Positions 56,069 to 64,000 of a stretch of 64,000 bases of DNA are shown here, one piece after another. Numbering within the stretch: position 1 is the stretch's first letter; each line of letters starts with the position of its first letter. Source of the DNA: Deinococcus sp. YIM 77859 (GTDB taxonomy: Bacteria > Deinococcota > Deinococci > Deinococcales > Deinococcaceae); contig NZ_JQNI01000002.1 in NCBI RefSeq assembly GCF_000745175.1, positions 1,097,001 to 1,161,000 of the forward strand. The letters are read 5' to 3'. The notes beneath the pieces are model-generated. The model saw nothing but the letters and a program-made list of their open reading frames with translations. It was not told the DNA's origin and made no database searches. The translations under genes were made by a program, and so were the position numbers.

Positions 56069-56419
56069 ATGCGACTCGTGCAGTTTATTCAGGTGCTGCT
56101 GCTGCTCGCCCTAGGCACCTACCTGCTGCTCGTCGCGCTCGAAAACCCGGCCCGAGTACGCCTGCCGCTGCCGCTGGGTCGCGGCGAACTGCTGCTGCCG
56201 GCCGGTGAGGCGTTTGCGCTGTTCCTGGGCCTGGGCGCCGCCTACATGGCCCTGCTGCTGCTCCCGCCCCTGTGGTTGGCCGGGCTGCGCCGCCGCCGAG
56301 CGCTGCGGGAACAAGCGGCCCTGGAACGGCGATTGACGGCGACCCTCCAGGCACGGCTGGGAACGCTTCCCACACCACCTGTCCCGGGGCAAGAGATCAC
56401 CCCCCTGGAGCAGGCATGA
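56069..56419 (+). CDS. LapA/DUF1049-like small membrane protein
   Basis: 116 residues: two hydrophobic helices (VLLLLALGTYLLLVALENP and LFLGLGAAYMALLLLPPLWLAGL) with the short LPLPLGRGELLLP loop between them, then a basic and coiled tail with RRRRALREQAALERRL. That is the LapA (lipopolysaccharide assembly A) / DUF1049 layout. The ATG is 6 nt after TAGACT (56057-56062), leaderless. Its stop overlaps the ATG of recJ (ATGA), so recJ depends on it for translation. Confidence 0.78.
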   Translation: MRLVQFIQVLLLLALGTYLLLVALENPARVRLPLPLGRGELLLPAGEAFALFLGLGAAYMALLLLPPLWLAGLRRRRALREQAALERRLTATLQARLGTLPTPPVPGQEITPLEQA

Positions 56420-58551
56420 CACCGGCGCTTTCGGCACCGCTGGAAGCTCGCTGGCTGCTCGCACCGCCCGCGAGTCGCGTGGCCCTGTTGGAGAGCATGC
56501 GGCAGTGGCGCGTTGCGCCGCCGCTCGCGCAGGTTCTGTCTGGTCGCCGCCTCACCCCGGCGCACCTGGACCCGCCCCTGACCCTCACGCCCAATCCAGC
56601 CCTCCGGGAGGCGGCGCAGCGGATTGTTGCGGCGCTGCGCCAGCACCGGCGGATCCGCATCCACGGCGACTACGACGCAGACGGCGTGAGTGCGACCGCC
56701 ACCCTGATTCGGGGGCTGCGTCACCTGGGCGCGGACGTGCACGGCTTCATCCCACACCGCCTGAACGAGGGGTACGGCCTGCACCCGGACCGAATAGAGG
56801 AACACGCCGCCGCCTGTGACCTGCTGGTGACGGTGGACTGCGGGGTGACCAACCTGGAGGAGGTGCGGGCCCTCCTCGCTCGCGGCACGGAGGTCATCGT
56901 GACTGACCACCACGCGCCGGGGCCCGACTACCCCGACTGCCTGGTGGTGCACCCGCACCGCACCACGGGGTACGATCCCGAACTGCACAACCTCACCGGG
57001 GCAGGTGTGGCGTATCACCTCCTGTGGGCCGTATACGAGGAGCTGGGCTTGCCCGCCCCGCTCGACCTCACCGCCCTGGCCACCCTGGGCACCATCGCCG
57101 ATGTCGCCCCGCTGCTGGGGGAGAACCGGGCGCTCGTGCGCGCGGGACTGGAGGCGCTGGCGGGTTCTTCCCTGCCCGGCATCCGTGCGCTGCTCGAGGC
57201 GAAGCGGGTCACGCGCCCGGGTGCTCGGGACGTGGCCTTTTTGCTCGCGCCGCTGGTCAATGCGGCCGGGCGCATGGGGGACGCCGATCTCGCCCTGAAC
57301 CTCCTGACCACCGAGAGCACCCACGAGGCCCGAACCCTGGTGACGCACCTGGAGGCCCGGAACCTGGAACGCCGGGGCATCCAAGAGCGGATGTACGCGG
57401 AAGCCCTGCATCTTGCCGACCCCGCTGATCCCGCCCTGGTGCTGACGAAAGCGGACTGGCACGCCGGCGTGATGGGGATCGTGGCGAGCAAGCTGGTGGA
57501 GACCTTCCACAAGCCGGTGTACATCGTCGCGCAGGGCAAGGGGTCCGTGCGCTCCACGCCCGGCATCAGCGCGGTGGAGGGCCTGCGCTACAGCCATGAC
57601 CTCCTCAAGCGCTACGGCGGGCACCCAGGTGCTGCCGGCTTCGCGCTGGAGGAGGAGAACTTCACGGCGCTGCGGCGGCGCCTGCACGAGTACGTGCGGC
57701 AGTTTCCCCGCCCTGTTCCGGTGCACCGCCTGGACGCGCCGCTCCCCACGCTGGGGGTCACCCCAGAACTGGTCCGGCAGGTCGAGGCGTTCGAGCCCTT
57801 TGGCACTGGGCATGCCCCGCCCCTTTGGCACGTGCGCGAACCGCTGAGCAACACGCGGTTGGTGGGGAAACGCGGGGACAGCCTGCAATTCCAGATCGGC
57901 GGCCTGCGCGGCATCAAACACGGGGAGCAGAATGCCGCTCCCGGTGAGCGAGACCTCGCCGCGCACCTCGTGAGCAGCGAGTGGCGCGGTGAGGTGCGTC
58001 TGGAGCTTCAGGGGCAGGCCCTGCGCGCCCCTGCCCCGCTGGGTCTAGACAGCTCTTGGCTTGACGCCCCGCCCCTCCCCCGTCTCGAGCCCAAAGCCGC
58101 GATGCAGCACCTGGGTGCCGGAGCGAGCGCCTATGCAACCGGGCCGGTGGCAGCCTATCTGCGGAACCAGGTGCCGGGCCTCACGCTGGTGGCTGCCGGC
58201 GAGGCCCACCCGGGGGGCGAACTCATTCTGTATACCCTGCCGGAGGAGGCTGACCTGGTCCGCTGGCTCAGGGCGGGCCGAGTCGCGTTCGCCTTTGGGC
58301 CCAAAACGCTTGCGGAACTGGAAGGAGCGCTGTCTGCCCCGCGGCTTCGTCCCCTGTTCATGCCCGCCCAGGTGGACGCGGACGAGGCCGAACTGGAGGC
58401 TGCCGCCGACGCCTATCGCCGCTGGCAGTGGGCCCACCTGTACCGCGTGCTCGACGACCGCGGGTGGAATGCCGCCGTCTGGCACCTGCTGGGGCTGGCA
58501 GAGGAGCGGCCGCCGACCGCAGAACCGGAGCTTGCTGCGGCCACCCGCTGA
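56416..58551 (+). CDS. recJ: Single-strand-specific 5'-3' exonuclease RecJ
   Basis: 711 residues, longer than E. coli RecJ (577) as in other Deinococcus. DHH-family motifs: RIHGDYDADGVSATA (near 81-92), VTVDCGVTN, VTDHHAPGPDYPD (near 162), and the DHHA1-type GHPGAAGFAL near 401. A C-terminal extension of over 200 residues carries an OB region and an extra domain unique to this lineage. RecJ trims 5' ends in RecFOR-dependent recombination, the main double-strand-break route in Deinococcus, which lacks RecBCD. Translation is coupled to the lapA-like gene. Confidence 0.95.
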   Translation: MTPALSAPLEARWLLAPPASRVALLESMRQWRVAPPLAQVLSGRRLTPAHLDPPLTLTPNPALREAAQRIVAALRQHRRIRIHGDYDADGVSATATLIRGLRHLGADVHGFIPHRLNEGYGLHPDRIEEHAAACDLLVTVDCGVTNLEEVRALLARGTEVIVTDHHAPGPDYPDCLVVHPHRTTGYDPELHNLTGAGVAYHLLWAVYEELGLPAPLDLTALATLGTIADVAPLLGENRALVRAGLEALAGSSLPGIRALLEAKRVTRPGARDVAFLLAPLVNAAGRMGDADLALNLLTTESTHEARTLVTHLEARNLERRGIQERMYAEALHLADPADPALVLTKADWHAGVMGIVASKLVETFHKPVYIVAQGKGSVRSTPGISAVEGLRYSHDLLKRYGGHPGAAGFALEEENFTALRRRLHEYVRQFPRPVPVHRLDAPLPTLGVTPELVRQVEAFEPFGTGHAPPLWHVREPLSNTRLVGKRGDSLQFQIGGLRGIKHGEQNAAPGERDLAAHLVSSEWRGEVRLELQGQALRAPAPLGLDSSWLDAPPLPRLEPKAAMQHLGAGASAYATGPVAAYLRNQVPGLTLVAAGEAHPGGELILYTLPEEADLVRWLRAGRVAFAFGPKTLAELEGALSAPRLRPLFMPAQVDADEAELEAAADAYRRWQWAHLYRVLDDRGWNAAVWHLLGLAEERPPTAEPELAAATR

Positions 58552-58597
58552 CCCGGCGTGTCAGAGCCGTGTGAGAGCGGCGCGTCACCATAACAGT

Positions 58598-58849
58598 ATG
58601 CGCCCGCTTGCCCGCCGTGCCCTTCTGGACCTCTTCAAGCTGCGCTGTCAGACCCGGCGTGAGGTTGCCGAGGCGCTGGTTCTCGTCGCCGAGGACACCC
58701 GCTACTGGGAACCGGCCCAGCGCCTCAGCGAGCGGTACCTGGAGGCCCTCCATTCCGCCCCCGAGCTTCAGGCGGTCGCTCAGGCCGCCCGCGAGCTGGC
58801 TGAGCAGGTCCGGCGGGAACGAGCGAACACGGGCGGACCGCACCGCTGA
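58598..58849 (+). CDS. Small helical protein of unknown function
   Basis: 83 residues, mostly helical and charged (RRALLDLFKLRCQTRREVAEALVLVAEDT, then a second helix with YLEALHSAPELQAVAQAARELAEQVRRE). The ATG at 58598 is 46 bp after the recJ stop. No motif recognised; the frame continues upstream over recJ without start signals. It faces the SIS-like gene stop to stop, 7 bp apart. Confidence 0.6.
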   Translation: MRPLARRALLDLFKLRCQTRREVAEALVLVAEDTRYWEPAQRLSERYLEALHSAPELQAVAQAARELAEQVRRERANTGGPHR

Positions 58850-58856
58850 CCTTGCC

Positions 58857-59870
58857 CTACCGCTCTGCGGGCTCGTCCTCGTCGTAAGCCTCGTCGTAGG
58901 TCTCGGACTCGTCTGCTGCGCCCTCGCGCTCGTTGCGAATGAGGTTGCGGCGCGGACCTGTTCCACCCTCTGGCTCGGTCGACGAGGCGACCGGTTCGCC
59001 CGCCAATACGGCCTGTGCTCGGGCCAGCATGGGGGGATCGCTCGCCTCTACGGCATAGCGTTCGGCGAGGTAGGCGGCAACCCACGCCCCGAAGTACCAC
59101 AGGGCAAGCTGCGCGGCGTATCCACCGGGACGGTCGGGATGAACGCCTTCCGGGTAGGGGACGTGTACCACCTCGTCGATCCGGGTTTCGAGCACCTCAC
59201 GCACGATGTCAAGGGTGGGATCGGAATCGCCCAGAATCAGGGCCACCTTGGCGTCCCCCTTCTCGTGCTGCGCCTCAAAAGCCCCGGTCGCCAGGGCGAG
59301 GGGATCACCCAGTACGGGCACCGAGAGCGTCTTGCCCACACGAGCAAGGAGTGACTGCCAGGCGTGCGGAAGCGCGTCGGCCTCGGGCGCGGCCAGCAGC
59401 AGGGGCAGGCGACCCCACAGGGTCCAGGCGAGGTCCCGGGCGGGGTTGGCCTCAGTGACGTGGGGAGCGCAGCGGTCGCGGAGGTTGGCCAGCAGCAGCT
59501 CTGCCTCCTCAGCTTCCGCCGCGTGTCCGGTGGCGTGGGCGAGGTACTGCCCGGCGTGGTAGGGCGTACTCAGCCCGCCGGGCACAAGCACGTCTACGTC
59601 GTCGGAGCTGCCGCCGGTGCTCACGCGCCGCACCGCCACGCCCGCGACCTCCGCAAGGTCAGCGTAGTCACGCGCCGCGTCCCCCGCATCGGCACTCGAC
59701 AGCACGAACTGGGTCCCGCTTCGGGTAAAGGTTCCAGACACCAACGGGGCCGCCAGGTGCGCGGCCAGCGCCCCCTCCCCCACGCCCATCAGCCCGTGGG
59801 GACCGGGTTCAGGGCGGGTAGGACCGGCGTAGCTGCCGGGCAGGCGCTCCAGGAGAGCAAGCACATTCAT
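58857..59870 (-). CDS. SIS-domain-like protein, possibly degenerate phosphoglucose/phosphomannose isomerase
   Basis: 337 residues. A first half with TFTRSGTQFVLSSADAGDAA and a second with VALILGDSDPTLDIVREVL and LALWYFGAWVAAYLAERYAVEASDPP, which recalls the end of bact-PGI_C enzymes (LGDWVSYYLAL). Catalytic residues of an isomerase are not evident, and the last 20 residues are a strongly acidic tail (ESETYDEAYDEDEP). The ATG is 6 nt after TACCCT (59882-59877). The assignment is weak; an unrelated alpha/beta fold is possible. Confidence 0.55.
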   Translation of the reverse strand: MNVLALLERLPGSYAGPTRPEPGPHGLMGVGEGALAAHLAAPLVSGTFTRSGTQFVLSSADAGDAARDYADLAEVAGVAVRRVSTGGSSDDVDVLVPGGLSTPYHAGQYLAHATGHAAEAEEAELLLANLRDRCAPHVTEANPARDLAWTLWGRLPLLLAAPEADALPHAWQSLLARVGKTLSVPVLGDPLALATGAFEAQHEKGDAKVALILGDSDPTLDIVREVLETRIDEVVHVPYPEGVHPDRPGGYAAQLALWYFGAWVAAYLAERYAVEASDPPMLARAQAVLAGEPVASSTEPEGGTGPRRNLIRNEREGAADESETYDEAYDEDEPAER

Positions 59871-60038
59871 GCTCCTAGGGTACAGCGCGCCTGCCCTGCT
59901 GCAAGTATGAGAGCAGCAAAAAAAACAGCGGCCTGGCCGAGCTTCAGGGCTTCATGTGCCCTTGAGAGGGCGTGCTAGAATCGCCCGCGTGCGCCTCAGA
60001 AAGCCGTCCCACACGCCCGCCGCCCACGCGCGGCCAAC

Positions 60039-60061
60039 AAAAACACCACCCGTGCGGGTGG
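60039..60061 (-). terminator. Terminator of tRNA-Arg
   Basis: On the minus strand CCACCC-GCAC-GGGTGG (60061-60046) followed by TG and TTTTT (60043-60039), 16 bp after the tRNA 3' end. Confidence 0.82.
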
Positions 60062-60075
60062 CGTCTTGAGGGTGG

Positions 60076-60193
<118 letters not shown>

Positions 60194-62125
60194 GTGAAGA
60201 GGAAGAGATTCGTCAACGTCCTGCTGGGCGTTCTGGCATTGCTGCTGGTGGTTGGCATGGCCTACCAGTTCACGCCGAATGTGGGCGCGCTGTTTGGAAG
60301 GGGGCAAAAGGGCACGCCGGCACTGAAGGTCAACGGGCAGACGGTGACGGTCGAGGAGCTCGAGGCTCTGCGCCGGGCCAATCCTGTGCTCGCCAGTGCC
60401 GACAGCGGCGTGTTGGCCGACGACTTCAAAACCCTGGTGGTCGCGCAGGCGGCCCGCCAGGAGGTGCTCAAGCAGGCGGCCCGGGATATCGAGGTGAGCC
60501 GCGCGGACGCGAACGCCGAGGTCCAGAAGATCCGCGAGGCGAACAACCTCACAGACAACAAGGCCTGGACGGACGCCCTGCAAGCGGCGGGCCTGACCGA
60601 CGCGGAGTTCCGGCAGCAGATGCGCGAGCAGCTCGCCGTGAACCGCAAGGTCGAGGAAATCCAGAAGAGCGCCCAGCCTGCCACCGACGCGGAAGCGCGG
60701 CTGTACTACGAGCTGCACCCGGAAAGCTTCCAGACCGATCCCCGCATCGTGGGCCGTCAGATCGTCGTGAACGACAAGGCCAAGGCCGAGCGCCTGCTGC
60801 GGCAGATCCGGGAGGGCGCCGACTTCGCCCAGCTCGCCAGCCAGAACAGCCTGGAATTCAAGGACCGTGGCGGCGCCCTTGGTCCCATTGAAAACGGCAG
60901 CCCCCGCCCGGTCGCGCAGGTCGCTCTGCCCGCCGAGGTGGGGACGGCCGCCTTCGCGCTTACTGGGGGCGGCGTCACGGACGTGGTGGAAAGCGGCGGC
61001 AAGTTCTACATCGTCAAGGTCGAGCGGTACCTGCCGCCCGTCACCAAACCCTTCGACCAGGCCAAGGCGGACGCGGTCACTGCCGTCAATGAGCAGAAGA
61101 AGAATGCGGCGGTGGAACGCTGGCTGACCGAGCTCGAACGGGGCGCCAAGATCGAGGTTCTTGATCCCAACTGGAAGACCGAAAACCCGACGGTGGCGAG
61201 CGTCGCCGGGCAGAACATCCCCTACTCCGAGGTGGTGGCGCAGGTCGTGGGGAACCAGAATTTCGCCGGGCTGCTGGGGCAGGTGCCCCCGGAGCAGGCC
61301 GGGCAGCTCGTGAATAGCATCCTGAAGCCGCAGATCGTCGAGGGGCTGATCCAGGGCTATGCGGCGCCAAAGATTGTGCAGGACAAGAAGCTCGCCCTCA
61401 CCGGCACGCGTCAGGAACTCGCCGCGGGCCTCGCCGCCTACGGGGCGCGGAACGTGCAGGTTACCGACGCCGAGATCCGGCAGTACTACGCCAACAACCG
61501 CCAGCAGTTCGAGACTCCGGCTCAGGCGACCGTCACCGAGATCAGCTTCCCCGACCAGAACAAGGCCCTTGCCTTCCGGCAGAGCTGGAACGGACAAGGC
61601 AGCCTGGCCACCGCTGCGGCCAAGGCAGGCGGCACCGTCAGCGAGCGCGGTGAGGTCAGCCCCGGGACTGCCGGTACTCCGGGCACCCTCGACGCAGCGC
61701 TGGAAGCTGCGGTGTTTACCGCCAAAGACCTGCGGCCCGTGGGAGAAGGCCGCCTCAGTGACGTCGTCAAGGTGGGAAACCGCTACCTCGTCGCCTACGT
61801 GACCGATCTGAAACCCGCGGCCGTGCAGCCGCTCGCGCAGGTGCGTGACCAGATTCGGGAAACGGTCCTGGCTGAGAAGCGCAACGAGGTCGGACAGGCC
61901 TACCTGGCCAAGGAAGTCGCCGCGCTGAAGCCGGTGAATAACCTGCAAAAGGTCCTTGCCGCCCAAGAAAAGCGCCTGGCCGCCGCCGCACCCCAGTCGT
62001 CCGCCGAGGGCAAGCAGGATGCCGGAGCAAGCAGCGGTAAGGGCGCCGCGTCTACCGACAACAGCGCGGCAACGAAGGGGGGCACGCCCGAAACCGGTAG
62101 CGCTCAGGACGCAGCGAAGCGCTGA
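60194..62125 (+). CDS. Membrane-anchored parvulin-type peptidyl-prolyl isomerase
   Basis: 643 residues from GTG 60194 with AAAAGGAGAT upstream. A basic N-terminus and membrane anchor (VNVLLGVLALLLVVGMAYQF), a SurA-N-like helical region (about 40-170), a PpiC domain (about 180-275: RIVGRQIVVNDKAKAERLL, FAQLASQNSLEFKDRGGALG), a second SurA-N-like region and a diverged parvulin-like fold (VTEISFPDQNKALAF), then a Ser/Gly/Ala-rich tail. This layout is like PpiD/PrsA: folding of exported proteins at the membrane, of which the SLH and TamB-linked proteins are plausible clients. No clear plus-strand promoter is seen next to the gene. Confidence 0.85.
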   Translation: MKRKRFVNVLLGVLALLLVVGMAYQFTPNVGALFGRGQKGTPALKVNGQTVTVEELEALRRANPVLASADSGVLADDFKTLVVAQAARQEVLKQAARDIEVSRADANAEVQKIREANNLTDNKAWTDALQAAGLTDAEFRQQMREQLAVNRKVEEIQKSAQPATDAEARLYYELHPESFQTDPRIVGRQIVVNDKAKAERLLRQIREGADFAQLASQNSLEFKDRGGALGPIENGSPRPVAQVALPAEVGTAAFALTGGGVTDVVESGGKFYIVKVERYLPPVTKPFDQAKADAVTAVNEQKKNAAVERWLTELERGAKIEVLDPNWKTENPTVASVAGQNIPYSEVVAQVVGNQNFAGLLGQVPPEQAGQLVNSILKPQIVEGLIQGYAAPKIVQDKKLALTGTRQELAAGLAAYGARNVQVTDAEIRQYYANNRQQFETPAQATVTEISFPDQNKALAFRQSWNGQGSLATAAAKAGGTVSERGEVSPGTAGTPGTLDAALEAAVFTAKDLRPVGEGRLSDVVKVGNRYLVAYVTDLKPAAVQPLAQVRDQIRETVLAEKRNEVGQAYLAKEVAALKPVNNLQKVLAAQEKRLAAAAPQSSAEGKQDAGASSGKGAASTDNSAATKGGTPETGSAQDAAKR

Positions 62126-62173
62126 TCTTGGCTTCGCCGCCCTTGGGGGCCGCCCCCGCTAGAATGGGTGGGT

Positions 62174-63173
<1,000 letters not shown>

Positions 63174-63216
63174 TGGGGTGCGGCGGGTCGCGCGGAGCTT
63201 GTGGCAGGAGGAGGCC

Positions 63217-63960
63217 TTGACGGTTCTGGCCCCGCCGCCCGCGTTCGCTGCCGGGTTTACAGTCCGGCTTCCCGTCTTTGAGGGGACGCTGGCCGACCTC
63301 GCCTCGGCGCTGCGGGCGGGGCGGGTGCTGCCTGCGGCCGTGCCGCTACTCCCACTCACGCGGGAGGTGTTGGGCTGGGCGCAGGCGCAGGCCGGAACCC
63401 TGGACGCGCACCCGGAGGCGCTGCCCGCCCTGGCGAACGTGATCGCCCTCAAGGCGCGGCTGCTGCTGCCCCAGCCCGAGCCAGAAGGCCCCGACCCCGG
63501 CGACTTCGCGGATGACCTTTTGGACGACGTGGTGGAGGGAGTGGAGGCGCTCGCCGAGCTGGACGCGCTGGTGAGCTTTCTGGCCGCTCGCCGCCGCGAA
63601 CGCGAGGGCCTGATTCCGGCCCGCCCGGTCGCGCTGGACCTTCCGCGCCGCGAACGCCCCGGCGGGCCCGCCCGCAGCCTCGCCCGGCTGGTCAAGGCCG
63701 CGCGAAACGCCGTCCGTCAGGTCGAAGTGCCCCTCCTGGCCCGCGAGCGCCTGACCCTGGCGGACGCCCTTGCCGCCCTGCACGCCTTTGGCCGCCGCCT
63801 GCGCACCTTTCCCTTCCGCGGCATTCCGGCGGGAGACTGGGGGGAACGCACCACCTATTTCGCCGCGCTGCTCGAAGGCGTGAAGGAGGGGAGCTTCAGC
63901 GCCGAGCAGACGGAGACATACGGGGAGATTCGGGTGGTGTCGCACCTCGCGGAGGATTAG
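63217..63960 (+). CDS. scpA: Segregation and condensation protein ScpA
   Basis: 247 residues from TTG 63217, chosen because CAGGAGGAGG precedes it; a GTG 13 codons upstream is in frame but has no ribosome site. ScpA pattern: RLPVFEGTLADLASALRAGRV (N-terminal SMC-neck binding), NVIALKARLLLPQPEPEG, an acidic linker and the C-terminal winged-helix (ERTTYFAALLEGVKEGSFSAEQTETYGEIRV). It would bridge the SMC heads with ScpB to compact and segregate the chromosome. ScpB is not in the window; the last 40 bp hold no gene. Confidence 0.85.
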   Translation: MTVLAPPPAFAAGFTVRLPVFEGTLADLASALRAGRVLPAAVPLLPLTREVLGWAQAQAGTLDAHPEALPALANVIALKARLLLPQPEPEGPDPGDFADDLLDDVVEGVEALAELDALVSFLAARRREREGLIPARPVALDLPRRERPGGPARSLARLVKAARNAVRQVEVPLLARERLTLADALAALHAFGRRLRTFPFRGIPAGDWGERTTYFAALLEGVKEGSFSAEQTETYGEIRVVSHLAED

Positions 63961-64000
63961 CGGCAGACTCGCCCATTCGCCACGTCTTGGGCCGGCACCA

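Noticed and set aside
56000..56500. Search for a radiation/desiccation response motif before recJ
   Set aside because: No TTATG/CATAA-type palindrome was seen upstream of the lapA-like gene or recJ.

Overview
The window reads as a stretch of a Deinococcus chromosome; I cannot fix the species. Three things point there. The DNA is very GC-rich. The housekeeping families are of Deinococcus-Thermus type: a PyrR-controlled pyr operon, a GdhA/GdhB-like pair, RecJ with a long C-terminal part, and an SLH-domain outer-membrane protein. About twenty genes also carry a -10 hexamer (TANNNT) only 5-9 nt before the start codon, with no Shine-Dalgarno, which is the leaderless-mRNA layout reported for Deinococcus.

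Layout. 1-14.5 kb: end of an unidentified gene, acylphosphatase, a 3,555-residue TamB-like envelope protein, a small beta-rich protein, an ABC-F ATPase and Hsp20 with an HspR-type operator inside its promoter. 14.6-19.6 kb: pyrR-pyrB-pyrC behind a PyrR attenuator, then pyrD and an IscR-like Rrf2 regulator on the other strand. 19.6-31.2 kb: a fused PabB-PabA plus PabC, a long-chain prenyl diphosphate synthase, two tandem glutamate dehydrogenase genes, xpt, two related glycine-rich membrane stress-type proteins and an acyl-CoA carboxylase beta subunit. 31.2-36.9 kb: three small or medium genes, tRNA-Glu, trxB, tRNA-Gln, rpsA and a Gfo/Idh/MocA oxidoreductase. 36.9-45.1 kb: comEA-comEC for DNA uptake, an EamA transporter, a THUMP/RNA methyltransferase and a K+ uptake operon with two KtrB-type channels and one KtrA. 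45.1-54.3 kb: an MBL phosphodiesterase overlapping trpC, hpt-arsB, a metallophosphatase, a VanW-family protein, an HD-type protein, an enoyl-CoA hydratase and deoD. 54.3-64 kb: an AT-rich leader before an SLH/coiled-coil/collagen-like/beta-barrel protein, lapA-like and recJ, a degenerate SIS protein, tRNA-Arg, a parvulin-type PPIase, trpS and scpA.

How it fits together. Nucleotide supply is heavily represented: de novo pyrimidine genes, plus purine salvage by xpt, hpt and deoD. A second theme is the envelope (TamB, SLH protein, VanW, PPIase). I see no IS element, prophage, CRISPR array or genomic island; composition is even except for the AT-rich leader near 54.4-54.6 kb. No clearly new multi-gene system is visible. 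The most unusual signals are regulatory or architectural: a 909-bp in-frame duplication inside the TamB gene, a mini-ORF overlapping the TamB start, promoters followed almost at once by intrinsic terminators (before xpt and before the SLH gene), and several perfect dyads placed inside promoters.
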